A stretch of 64,000 nucleotides of DNA. Source: Pseudoalteromonas rubra (GTDB taxonomy: Bacteria; Pseudomonadota; Gammaproteobacteria; Enterobacterales; Alteromonadaceae). Numbering within the stretch: the first letter of the stretch is position 1; each line of letters begins with the position of its first letter. Positions 26,185 through 34,386 of this stretch are shown one piece after another. A program made the position numbers and the translations under genes. The notes beneath the pieces were generated by a model. It saw only the letters and a list, made by a program, of their open reading frames with translations, ran no database searches and was not told where the DNA came from. The DNA lies in NCBI RefSeq assembly GCF_000967655.1, contig NZ_JXYA01000002.1, forward strand, positions 62,001 through 126,000, read 5' to 3'.

Positions 26185-28422
26185 TTAATCCGGTTTAAAG
26201 CCGTCCTCACCACTGATATTTTCCGGCAATCCACAAATTGCCCGGGAGGTCTGCATACCGGCCATCACTGCCGCTTCAACACATCCGGCGTTAACCCCTG
26301 TGCTAATCCAGTCGCCAGTCAGATACAGGTTTTTAAACACAGTGCCATCGGTCGGCAACCGATATTGGCTACTGTCAACGACAGACAACACGTACCGTTC
26401 ACTCGGGTCCACATTGACACGCCAGTATTGACTGTCAAATCGCGCTTCTCCCTGCGCAGTGCTGTCGTCATAAAGTGTGTTCCAGTTATACTGATCCGCG
26501 GCATTGTAGGCGTTTGGCCATAACGGTTTCATTTCCGTTGCCAGCTTATTGATGGCATTGTCTTTCACCTTGGCTTTTTGCTCTGCCGGAAAACCGTGTT
26601 TGCTGCTGGGTGGATATTCTGCGCACCCAAATGCACTGCAAAAATAGGCGATATTTTTTGGCCCATTTGTAGGCCAATCTTCATGTGGCAGCAAGTTAGA
26701 CATGGCGGCCCAGGTATCAAAAGGCTGCGAAAACCCACTCAGGATAGGCCGCTCTTCACTCGGTGGCGTGTAATTGAAGCCGAGCTGCTCATCTGTCTGG
26801 TTAAGCCATAACTGAAATGCCTGCGTAGCAACGGTTTTAACTTCGCTGCTTTGTAAACGAAGCGCGCTGTCCAATGCTAATAACTGTGGACATAAGTGTT
26901 CCAGCCCACCGACAGAGATACCGAAAATCACTTTATCGAAATCTCGCCCTCGTTTAAGCGACAATTTTGGCAATGGTGCGCCAAACTCAGCCTCATAAAG
27001 TGCAGGCCAGTTACTCCAGAAAGATTCCAGGTTCACGTTATGTTGTAGTAACAGCGCAGCCTGCGCGTCATCAATTTGCTCATAGTTGGGCCTGTCTGGC
27101 CAACAGGGTAAGCCTTTGACATCAACAAACGGGTCGTAATGGCCATTTTTCAGCTTTACTTGTTGCGTCATGGCAATCTCGTCAACGACGTACTGCCCAG
27201 CCACAGACGCAGGTATGAGTTCATCGACCTGATGGAAGTACTCAAACTTTACGCCGCGCTTTGCCAACAGCTCATAGATAGGAGAGAAAATAATATCGCC
27301 CATACCGGCCTGCATTTTCCACATCACGCCGCCACGGTAACATAACATCAACCGCAACATCGCCAGCGAGGCTACCCCTGCTTCAACGTTGCCGTTGTCA
27401 AAATCGCCATCCACATAGCCAAAAACCAGATCGTAAAAACCGCGTACCGGGGCCGACTCCACTACATACTTTTCATCCGCACCGTTGCGCTTCAGCCAGG
27501 CCTTAAAATCATATTTATTGATTGCTTCAAAACCATCGGAATGGACATGATCGCGAAGCAAACCAATGAGCATCGCAATGGCCAGATCAGCGCAAATGTA
27601 CAAGCGGCGGATGCCCGGGTGATCATCCAGCAAATCCCGCGCTTCGGCTCTGAGCCAGCGTTTAAGTTTGCGCACTATATACCAGGTCACCAGTCGGTCA
27701 CGACTGTTAGACAAGTTTTTGTCTGCCGCGCGCAGGTTCAGCAACTCATGCAGTTGGGTTATCAATAGTCTGGGTGTCGACCAAATTTCTTTGGCCTCAT
27801 CTTGTGCACTGTCAAAAAAGTCCGAGACCTTGTCTTCAAGGCTATCAAACGCTGAAGTGATTTCGCTAGCAAGGTGCTGTAACAAACCACGGTCACGCCG
27901 TTTTCGGGTTTGCAGTTTAATTTCCCGGTGTGCCGCCGCCACTTCGTCTTCCAGTCCGTCAATCCACTTATGCAGCCAGGCTATGGTCATTTGGATCAGC
28001 TGCCAGAAGTGCAGATCCAGTGTACCGTCAGCCGGATTGCCAGGGATCAAAGGAAAGTCTACTGGCCAGGTTTCCCATTCGTTGTCGATAAACTCCTGCA
28101 ACACCACAAAACTGTGTGGCTTCAATGCCTGTTGCCAGGTCGCAATAGGCACTGAACTGGGCCGGTCAAGATTATTGTAGACGGTCTCAATGGCCCGAAA
28201 CGAGTTAACATAAGCACCAAACCAAACGTGCAAGCCATGCTCTTCAATACGCTCATGGAAATCCGGGTTGCGCCCGCTGGCGCCCTTGCCACCGAGGCGC
28301 CAGCCAAGCTGATAAACCGTAATATCGTACTCTTGCTGCCAGTTTTCTTTTTCTGTGAGGTAAACAGCGGCCGTCATGGCAGATACGCCACCACCCAGAA
28401 TCGCAATTTTTTCTTTACTCAT
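26185..28422 (-). CDS. FAD/NAD(P)-binding oxidoreductase, phytoene-desaturase-like, unknown substrate
   Basis: 745 residues. The N-terminal dinucleotide-binding fold is ILGGGVSAMTAAVYLTE (the third glycine of GxGxxG is alanine). The FAD motif WRLGGKGASGRN and HGLHVWFGAYVNSF follow, as in carotenoid desaturase/isomerase and amine-oxidase relatives. The C-terminal end has LYLTGDWISTGVNAGCVEAAVMAG, the usual second FAD-contact motif. A helical insertion at about 120-290 makes it longer than typical desaturases (about 500). No transmembrane helix is evident. It lies 8 bp downstream of the acetoacetate-decarboxylase-like gene, so the two probably act together. No carotenoid genes are present, so the reaction is left open. 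Confidence 0.82.
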   Translation of the reverse strand: MSKEKIAILGGGVSAMTAAVYLTEKENWQQEYDITVYQLGWRLGGKGASGRNPDFHERIEEHGLHVWFGAYVNSFRAIETVYNNLDRPSSVPIATWQQALKPHSFVVLQEFIDNEWETWPVDFPLIPGNPADGTLDLHFWQLIQMTIAWLHKWIDGLEDEVAAAHREIKLQTRKRRDRGLLQHLASEITSAFDSLEDKVSDFFDSAQDEAKEIWSTPRLLITQLHELLNLRAADKNLSNSRDRLVTWYIVRKLKRWLRAEARDLLDDHPGIRRLYICADLAIAMLIGLLRDHVHSDGFEAINKYDFKAWLKRNGADEKYVVESAPVRGFYDLVFGYVDGDFDNGNVEAGVASLAMLRLMLCYRGGVMWKMQAGMGDIIFSPIYELLAKRGVKFEYFHQVDELIPASVAGQYVVDEIAMTQQVKLKNGHYDPFVDVKGLPCWPDRPNYEQIDDAQAALLLQHNVNLESFWSNWPALYEAEFGAPLPKLSLKRGRDFDKVIFGISVGGLEHLCPQLLALDSALRLQSSEVKTVATQAFQLWLNQTDEQLGFNYTPPSEERPILSGFSQPFDTWAAMSNLLPHEDWPTNGPKNIAYFCSAFGCAEYPPSSKHGFPAEQKAKVKDNAINKLATEMKPLWPNAYNAADQYNWNTLYDDSTAQGEARFDSQYWRVNVDPSERYVLSVVDSSQYRLPTDGTVFKNLYLTGDWISTGVNAGCVEAAVMAGMQTSRAICGLPENISGEDGFKPD

Positions 28423-28430
28423 AATGGCCC

Positions 28431-29393
28431 CTACCCCAAGTCCGCTCTGACGATTTCATGTGCCCCGTCCTGATCAAAGTCCATGCACAAATAGTAAGGC
28501 AGTTTTGCAAACTGCTCCCCCACTGCAATCCCAAACATGTCCTCTAGCGGAAATGCAGCAACCTGGTTAATGGTGACTTTATATTCGTCTTTCAAAAAAC
28601 CCAGTTTGTGCAGCTTCTTCACTTCTGAAGGCGAGTGAACAACCGCACTGTATACACTGTTAGTGGCAAAGCCATCGGGGAATTGTTTAAAGAAGATCTG
28701 GTCCAGCATGGGATTGGTAAAGCCGGTCAGTAATTGCTTAATAAACTCGCTGCTGATGTCGATTTCACTGGCACTTTCATGCAATAGCTCAGCCACTTCC
28801 TTACTGATTTCTACCGCCTCCTCAAACCAGGTATCGTCATCAGCCACCCGATCAATTGACAGTAACTCATACCAGGCCATTTTTTTATTGGGATCGTAGG
28901 GCTGGAATGTCTCAAGGCTCAGTGAAAAATGATCCGCATGACGGCGATCCGCAGGCATCTCATAACGACACAGGTATTTGTTATAACCCCAGGTTTCACG
29001 CCCGTTGATCAAGGCATTGATGTTATTAACGGTGATAAATGCTGGATACCAGTAAAGATGAGTCATACGATTGGTGTTCTTGCACACCTCTGCAACCGGC
29101 ACCCAAATAATGATATCCGTTTCTTGCATGTAACCGTAATTGCTAAAGGGAGGCACCTTAGAAGCGATATTCTCGATGTCGGTGAATGTCAGCAGGCAAT
29201 GGGAAGAAATCGCCTTATAGCTATTGGTTTCATTGGGTACGGAGTTTAATGTAGCATCAAAAAACGCCTGTATTTTCTCTATTTTCCCTTTTAAAAAGAA
29301 TCCATACATCATTGCATTGAGCATTCTGCAGGGCGGTTTTGCGATGGGGTTACCCAAAAAATGGCGATAAGGGATAGTCAGTTTTTCAGACAT
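28431..29393 (-). CDS. Acetoacetate decarboxylase (ADC)-like protein
   Basis: 320 residues, somewhat longer than classical ADC (about 245). The central segment NNINALINGRETWGYNKYLC corresponds to the ADC element (N.PII.GRE..GYPKK), with a lysine where ADC has its Schiff-base lysine, so lysine-imine chemistry is possible. The acidic residue of the ADC active site could not be placed with certainty. ADC-fold proteins include aldolase-dehydratases as well as decarboxylases. It is coupled to the FAD-oxidoreductase gene (8 bp apart), suggesting a two-step modification of one substrate. The upstream hydrolase-like gene may belong to the same pathway. Confidence 0.75.
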   Translation of the reverse strand: MSEKLTIPYRHFLGNPIAKPPCRMLNAMMYGFFLKGKIEKIQAFFDATLNSVPNETNSYKAISSHCLLTFTDIENIASKVPPFSNYGYMQETDIIIWVPVAEVCKNTNRMTHLYWYPAFITVNNINALINGRETWGYNKYLCRYEMPADRRHADHFSLSLETFQPYDPNKKMAWYELLSIDRVADDDTWFEEAVEISKEVAELLHESASEIDISSEFIKQLLTGFTNPMLDQIFFKQFPDGFATNSVYSAVVHSPSEVKKLHKLGFLKDEYKVTINQVAAFPLEDMFGIAVGEQFAKLPYYLCMDFDQDGAHEIVRADLG

Positions 29394-29556
29394 AGAAAAC
29401 TCCTTCTATAAAGCGGTGGTAATATGCGGCGACAGAAACACAGCGGCACCAAGAAAAACTTGTTACCACTGCCCTTGCGCTATCAGCAACCACCACTTCA
29501 CAACCTAAGGTTGTACTTCCATGACCGATAACCGGGGTGTTAAATACCCGCAATGA

Positions 29557-30171
29557 TTAAGATGACACTAAGTTTAGTTCATCTTTGATACGTCGATAGT
29601 TAAATTTGATCTTAGCCAGCTGCTCAACTTCTCCCTGACACCTTGCCAGATAGTGCTCATGGGCGTCGTTGTCGTAATGCTCGGACAAACGATTCATAAA
29701 ACCATGTTCATACCGTGTGCGGAAGCATTCAACATTAGGCTGCTGCTGCAGTATTTCCATCACGGGGACAATGTCAAAGTGGCTTTCCTGATAAGGAAAA
29801 AATACATCTACCCGACAACCTGGGTTCAGATGTAAGAAGTTGCGGATCTGGCCGGGGTAAAATGCGATGAGCTTTACGGAGCTCTTTAGTGCAATGGCAG
29901 ACAAAGCACGCCAGGCAGCCACAGCGCCTGCACTGAACGCAATGATCAGCTCCGGCTGATATGCCAGGATGTCATCGAGCACCTTTCGCATGTAGGCGTC
30001 ATGGCCAACTTCATCAACAAAGGCCTGATAGACCTGCGCTTCAGGCAGGTGTGTTTTAGCCTGGAATTCGCCATAAGGCGAGCTGACTTTGCAATCGCTG
30101 TCCAGACTTTGTGCAAAGTCTTCCAGGTAGTCGCTATGACCGAATATATCACTGACGATAAGCGTAACCAT
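29557..30171 (-). CDS. Small alpha/beta-hydrolase-like protein
   Basis: 204 residues without a signal peptide. It has the fold features of dienelactone-hydrolase relatives: N-terminal strand VTLIVSDIFGHSDYLEDFA, a nucleophile-elbow-like segment LIIAFSAGAVAAWRALSA (AFSAG, in place of GxSxG), a later aspartate in VDVFFPYQESHFD, and a histidine in RYEHGFMN. These could supply Ser, Asp and His. Substrate unknown. It lies 163 bp upstream of the ADC-like gene on the same strand, in possible association. Confidence 0.65.
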   Translation of the reverse strand: MVTLIVSDIFGHSDYLEDFAQSLDSDCKVSSPYGEFQAKTHLPEAQVYQAFVDEVGHDAYMRKVLDDILAYQPELIIAFSAGAVAAWRALSAIALKSSVKLIAFYPGQIRNFLHLNPGCRVDVFFPYQESHFDIVPVMEILQQQPNVECFRTRYEHGFMNRLSEHYDNDAHEHYLARCQGEVEQLAKIKFNYRRIKDELNLVSS

Positions 30172-30471
30172 GATTGTCTTCTCTTATTTCCACAATATTT
30201 ATTGTATTAATCGTTACGCCAACCTCCTATCTTAACCGAAAAGTGCACCGGTTGCAGCGTAACTCAGTTTGTCTTTCCATGCTTTTTAATGGTGCACACT
30301 GAGAAGGGGCTCCCTAAAATGTAGCAAACCATTACCATTTGTAAAAATAATTTAAAAGCAAAAGTCACACTGCATCTTTTCCCTTAAATACTAAGCCAAA
30401 GTGACCATATACTCGGCTTTTTTGCCACCTTTGCTAAACTCACTAGTTAACAGGTGTTGGCGGAGAAGTAC

Positions 30472-31356
30472 GTGAGACTTATTTTGCTGTTGTTAACGTA
30501 TTTGAGTTCATTGAGTTATGCTCACAGCAGTGCGCCTGTCATATCGTGGATCACGTTAGATTTTCCACCCTATTATATCTATGCAGACAGAGATGAAGGC
30601 GAAGGTCGGGATGAACAATTAATTTCGTTGCTTCATGCCCAGCTGCCCCACCTGGCTTTTCAGCGTCAGGGGTTTCCCGCCAGTCGCGCAATCCACGAAT
30701 TAAGTCACAGCGACACCGCATACTGTATGGTTTCTCTGTATAAAACCGCCCAAAGAAAAAAACATATAACCTATACAAAGCGTTATGCCACCGTTGGCCT
30801 CTCGCCCGGTTTGGCACTTCGTAAAGAGACAGTGCAAAAGTTGGGGCTGGATATTCATCAAGCCGTGTCACTTGTCGAGCTCATGTTAAAGCATCAGCTC
30901 ACGCTGGGCGTTGCACAAAGTCGTTCCTATGGTGAAAAGCTAGACCAGCTCATCGCTCGCTTACCTCCCGACCAGGTGGTTGTGCGCCCCGGATGGGATA
31001 CATTGCAAAGCCTGACCAACATGCTCATCAAAAAACGCGTTGACTTGGTCCTGGGCTACCCAAGTGAGCACTATTATCTGAGCAAACGTATTGGTTCAGA
31101 CGATTTGATCCAAGTCTCTCTGGCCGGTGTGCCACTGGTTGCCAAAGGCTACATTGGCTGCACCAAAAACGCTCAAGGTAGACAGGCAGTTACGGTTTTC
31201 GATGATGCTTTACCCCGGCTGGTGGCAACGGCTGAATACCGGCGTATTATGTTAAAATGGCTGCCAGATCACTTACGGCGAAAGCTTAACAGGCACCTCA
31301 CTACTGACATCAGGTTACTCAGCAATGAGGTGCCCACAACAAAAGAGCAAAAATAG
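30472..31356 (+). CDS. Periplasmic solute-binding-family protein (SBP_bac_3-like)
   Basis: 294 residues from the GTG at 30472, which has GGAGAAG about 4 nt upstream; a GTG at 30454 is a weaker alternative. Signal peptide LILLLLTYLSSLSYAHS. The mature part resembles extracellular family 3 solute-binding proteins (ISWITLDFPPYYIY, then SRAIHELSHSDTAYCMVSLY, VDLVLGYPSEHYY). No permease or ATPase gene is adjacent, so it may be a sensory or orphan protein of the kind common in Alteromonadales rather than part of a transporter. It converges on ccoG with 7 bp between the stops. Confidence 0.78.
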   Translation: MRLILLLLTYLSSLSYAHSSAPVISWITLDFPPYYIYADRDEGEGRDEQLISLLHAQLPHLAFQRQGFPASRAIHELSHSDTAYCMVSLYKTAQRKKHITYTKRYATVGLSPGLALRKETVQKLGLDIHQAVSLVELMLKHQLTLGVAQSRSYGEKLDQLIARLPPDQVVVRPGWDTLQSLTNMLIKKRVDLVLGYPSEHYYLSKRIGSDDLIQVSLAGVPLVAKGYIGCTKNAQGRQAVTVFDDALPRLVATAEYRRIMLKWLPDHLRRKLNRHLTTDIRLLSNEVPTTKEQK

Positions 31357-31363
31357 CCTTCTG

Positions 31364-32749
31364 TTAACGGTTTTTATAGAAATAGCTTTCTTTTTCTATC
31401 GTGATACTGGCGTCTTCCTCAGCCGTTACCACAAAGTTGAGCGGCGTTGCTGTGCGGCTTAAATCGTAGCCGTCTGCAGTCACAGTCACCGGCACCAGTA
31501 GCATTTGTCCGCCCTCAATTTTAATTGAATCCGGCGCTGATAAGCTGGCATGTTCTATACCACTGATCCCGATGCGATAATGAAGCGTTTGCTGGGTTTT
31601 GTTGATGATGCTCAGGGTATAAGGGTTTTCTACCAGCCCTTCGTAATTCACGCGGTAAAGAGCATTTCTGTCGCGAATAACGGAAGCTTCGATGGGCGTG
31701 CGATTCATGGCCCAGACAACCATAGTCACCACTATCACTGCAAATAAGGCGGCATAACCGACCAGCTTTAACCTGAACGGATTAGTCTTTTTGCCCGACA
31801 GCGTATTTTCACTGGTATATTTAATCAGCCCGGTATCATAGCCAAACTTGTTCATGGTCTCATCACAGGCATCAATACACAGGCCGCAGTTAATGCATTC
31901 GTATTGCAGGCCATTTCTGATATCAATCCCCGCCGGGCACACCTCAACACATAAATTACAGTCAACACAATCGCCTAACCCCATGGCTTTATGATCTGCC
32001 TTGCGTTTTCGTGGGCCACGGTTTTCACCGCGTGCAGCATCGTAAGAGACAACTAAGGTATCTTTATCAAACATCACCGACTGAAAACGTGAATAGGGGC
32101 AGGCCACATTACACATTTTCTCACGTAAAAAGCCGGCATTCCCGTAGGTACAAAATGCAAATAAAAACACCCAAAAGCTCACCAGGCCAGACCATTGCAG
32201 TGTAAACATCTCGGTATATAGCGTTTTGGCCGGTACAAAATAGGCCATAAAAGACGTCGCGGTAAACACAGAGATCAGCAACCACACCGCGTGCTTGGCC
32301 AGTTTTTTGGAGACTTTTTTACCATCCCAGTTGCTTTTATCCAGTTTAATCCTTTGGTTTCGAGTCCCTTCGATCCGATGTTCAACCCAAGTGAACATCA
32401 GCATCCAAATCGTTTGTGGGCAAGTGTAGCCACACCATACCCTGCCCAGCCAGTTAGTGACAAAAAACAAGCCAAATGCGCCAGCCATAAATACCCAGGC
32501 CAGGATCATGAAATCATGCGGTAATAAAGTAACACCAAAAATACGAAACTGCTGAGAAGCCACATCCAGCAATACGGCCTGCTGGCCTTTGTAGGGGATC
32601 CAGGGAATGGCAATGAAAACCAGCATCAGGAACCAGCCCAGATAGCGACGGATCTGCTGGAAGGGTCCCTTTTGCTCACGGATATAGATCGGCCCATCCT
32701 GCTTATAGGGCTTGATGATCATATCTTCTTCTTTAATATCGAACTTCAT
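31364..32749 (-). CDS. ccoG: Cytochrome c oxidase accessory protein CcoG (FixG/RdxA family)
   Basis: 461 residues. About five membrane helices: two near 35-105, further ones at about 155-215 and one near 325-345. Cysteine motifs: WCGYTCPQTIW, CNVACPYSRFQ and two 4Fe-4S ferredoxin motifs CVDCNLCVEVCP and CINCGLCIDAC. A C-terminal Ig-like periplasmic domain runs from about 365 to 461. CcoG is needed for cbb3 oxidase biogenesis, reducing copper for insertion. The ccoNOPQ genes are not in the window, so the gene is detached from the oxidase operon. Upstream lie a -24/-12 promoter and a palindrome shared with the neighbouring activator gene. Confidence 0.95.
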   Translation of the reverse strand: MKFDIKEEDMIIKPYKQDGPIYIREQKGPFQQIRRYLGWFLMLVFIAIPWIPYKGQQAVLLDVASQQFRIFGVTLLPHDFMILAWVFMAGAFGLFFVTNWLGRVWCGYTCPQTIWMLMFTWVEHRIEGTRNQRIKLDKSNWDGKKVSKKLAKHAVWLLISVFTATSFMAYFVPAKTLYTEMFTLQWSGLVSFWVFLFAFCTYGNAGFLREKMCNVACPYSRFQSVMFDKDTLVVSYDAARGENRGPRKRKADHKAMGLGDCVDCNLCVEVCPAGIDIRNGLQYECINCGLCIDACDETMNKFGYDTGLIKYTSENTLSGKKTNPFRLKLVGYAALFAVIVVTMVVWAMNRTPIEASVIRDRNALYRVNYEGLVENPYTLSIINKTQQTLHYRIGISGIEHASLSAPDSIKIEGGQMLLVPVTVTADGYDLSRTATPLNFVVTAEEDASITIEKESYFYKNR

Positions 32750-32787
32750 AATACTTGCTTATTGTCAGTGAAACACACTTATCAATT

Positions 32788-32803
32788 TGCAAGTTTCAGA
32801 CCA
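32788..32803 (-). promoter_or_regulatory. Sigma-54 (-24/-12) promoter of ccoG
   Basis: The minus strand reads TGGTCTGAAACTTGCA, with GG and GC exactly 10 bp apart as RpoN promoters require. The -12 element is about 40 bp before the ccoG ATG. The upstream palindrome 32864-32879 lies about 80 bp from the -12, a normal distance for an enhancer site. Confidence 0.7.
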
Positions 32804-32863
32804 AACTGAAAGTTTTTAACTATATGTTTTTGTTGAATTTATAAATCACACTAAAACACGAAG

Positions 32864-32879
32864 TCGCGACATATCACGA
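32864..32879. promoter_or_regulatory. Probable activator-binding palindrome upstream of ccoG
   Basis: TCGCGACATATCACGA matches TCGTGACATTTCACGA at 34332-34347 at 14 of 16 positions. The two lie at the two ends of the sigma-54 activator gene: one before ccoG, one over the activator's own start. That is what a dedicated operator would look like. Confidence 0.65.
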
Positions 32880-32886
32880 ACACTCG

Positions 32887-34323
32887 CTATATATCGCGTT
32901 CTCGCTGTATATTTAGCTTCTTCATCTTTGAGCGCAAAGTGCTTTCTGGCATACCCAACAATGCCGCTGCGCCCTGCTCCCCGGCAACCCGCCACTGACA
33001 AAGCTCCAGTACCGATATTATGTGTTCCCGTTGGGCATGGGCAAGCGACAGATCCTGAGACACCGCCGCCTCACCCACATTAGCAGCCAGCGCCTGCGTC
33101 AGCCGCAGTGTTCTGCCGCTGGCTAAAATGGCTTCACGTTCGAGAATATTTTGCAGCTCCCGGATATTGCCGGGCCAGTCATAGGCCTGGAGTTTCGCCA
33201 GCGATGACTTGGCAATGCCGCGTAATTGCTTGCCCAGCCGGGCATTAAGCCGGGACAGCATGTTGGCACATAACAAGGGTATATCTTCCAGCCGCTCTCT
33301 GAGCGCCGGCACTTTGATAGGAAAGACATTAAGCCGGTAGTACAGGTCCATCCTGAATTCGCCCTTTTCAACCATCTGCCACAGATCCCGGTTAGTTGCA
33401 GCAATGACGCGAATATCCACCGATATTGTTTTGCTGCCGCCTACACGTTCAAACTCCTGCTCCTGTAATACTCTCAGCAGCTTACTTTGCGCCTCTAAAG
33501 GTAACTCACCTATTTCATCTAAGAACAAGGTGCCCTGATGGGCCAGCTCAAAGCGCCCTTTGCGCCTTTCATTGGCGCCCGTAAACGCGCCTTTTTCATG
33601 GCCGAATAATTCGGATTCTAATAAACTCGGTGAAAAGGCCGCACAGTTAACCCGCACAAACGGCTGGGTACTGCGTAAACTCAGTCGGTGCAGGTTGCGC
33701 GCAACCAGCTCTTTACCCGTACCGTTTTCACCCAGGATCAGCACGGTACTGTCGGTCTGGCTGACCAGCTTAATTTGCTCCAGCATGGTCTGAAATATAT
33801 GACTCTGGCCAACCAGGCCGGAGTCTTGCCAGTCTTCGTTAATTTCTGCCAGCAGGTAGCTATTTTCCTCTTTTAGCTGCTCGGAGAGCGTCTGAACCTG
33901 CTCAAGCGCATCCCGCAATGCCCGCTCGGCCTCAACTTGCTTTGAAATATCGCGAAATATCGCGACCGCACCAACAATCTGATCCTCTTTGAACACAGGT
34001 GTCGAGGTATACTCCACCGCAAAGCAGCTACCATCTTTGCGCCAGAATACTTCATCAGTGACATGACGGGTTTGCCCGTCAAACATAGTACGATAGATCT
34101 GGCAATGATCGGCGGGGTAAGGTGTGCCGTCTGCGTAACTATGGTGGTGATACTGGTGGATTTTCTTGCCGAGCAAATCATCAGCAGACCAGCCGGTCAT
34201 TTTTTCAGCCGCCGGGTTGATAAAAACAGCATTGCCGGACAAATCAAAGCCATAAATGCCCTCGCCAACGGCGTTGAGCAGTAAGCGGGGATCATTTAAA
34301 AATTGTGCAATTACAGAAGACAT
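32887..34323 (-). CDS. PAS-domain sigma-54-dependent transcriptional activator
   Basis: 478 residues. A PAS domain (about 8-135) holds an unusual His/Cys-rich stretch (HQYHHHSYADGTPYPADHC) that might bind metal or a redox cofactor. A short coiled coil (about 135-160) leads to the AAA+ domain (about 165-395), with Walker A GENGTGKE, the sigma-54 contact loop GAFTGA and LFLDEIGELPL, then a Fis-type helix-turn-helix at the end (GAAALLGMPESTLRSKMKKL). It drives open-complex formation at sigma-54 promoters. No receiver domain is present, so the PAS domain probably senses the signal directly. A 30-bp dyad overlaps its own start region. Confidence 0.93.
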   Translation of the reverse strand: MSSVIAQFLNDPRLLLNAVGEGIYGFDLSGNAVFINPAAEKMTGWSADDLLGKKIHQYHHHSYADGTPYPADHCQIYRTMFDGQTRHVTDEVFWRKDGSCFAVEYTSTPVFKEDQIVGAVAIFRDISKQVEAERALRDALEQVQTLSEQLKEENSYLLAEINEDWQDSGLVGQSHIFQTMLEQIKLVSQTDSTVLILGENGTGKELVARNLHRLSLRSTQPFVRVNCAAFSPSLLESELFGHEKGAFTGANERRKGRFELAHQGTLFLDEIGELPLEAQSKLLRVLQEQEFERVGGSKTISVDIRVIAATNRDLWQMVEKGEFRMDLYYRLNVFPIKVPALRERLEDIPLLCANMLSRLNARLGKQLRGIAKSSLAKLQAYDWPGNIRELQNILEREAILASGRTLRLTQALAANVGEAAVSQDLSLAHAQREHIISVLELCQWRVAGEQGAAALLGMPESTLRSKMKKLNIQRERDI

Positions 34324-34324
34324 A

Positions 34325-34354
34325 GATTACCTCGTGACATTTCACGAGGTAATC
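34325..34354. promoter_or_regulatory. Perfect dyad operator over the activator gene's start
   Basis: Two 13-bp arms, GATTACCTCGTGA and TCACGAGGTAATC, are perfect inverted repeats around CATT. The dyad lies directly after the -10 box and includes the GAGGT ribosome-binding sequence of the activator gene. Protein binding would block transcription, and in RNA the same arms could form a hairpin that hides the ribosome site. Confidence 0.75.
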
Positions 34355-34378
34355 TAACATGACTGGGACGCAAGACAA
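34351..34378 (-). promoter_or_regulatory. Possible sigma-70 promoter of the activator gene
   Basis: TTGTCT (34378-34373), 16 bp, TAGATT (34356-34351) on the minus strand. The -10 box runs into the edge of the dyad, the usual position for autorepression. Confidence 0.45.
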
Positions 34379-34386
34379 ACCACAGG

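Noticed and set aside
26185..28422. Carotenoid biosynthesis assignment for the FAD protein
   Set aside because: No crtB, crtE or other carotenoid gene is near, and the protein is far longer than phytoene desaturases; only the fold-level resemblance is kept.
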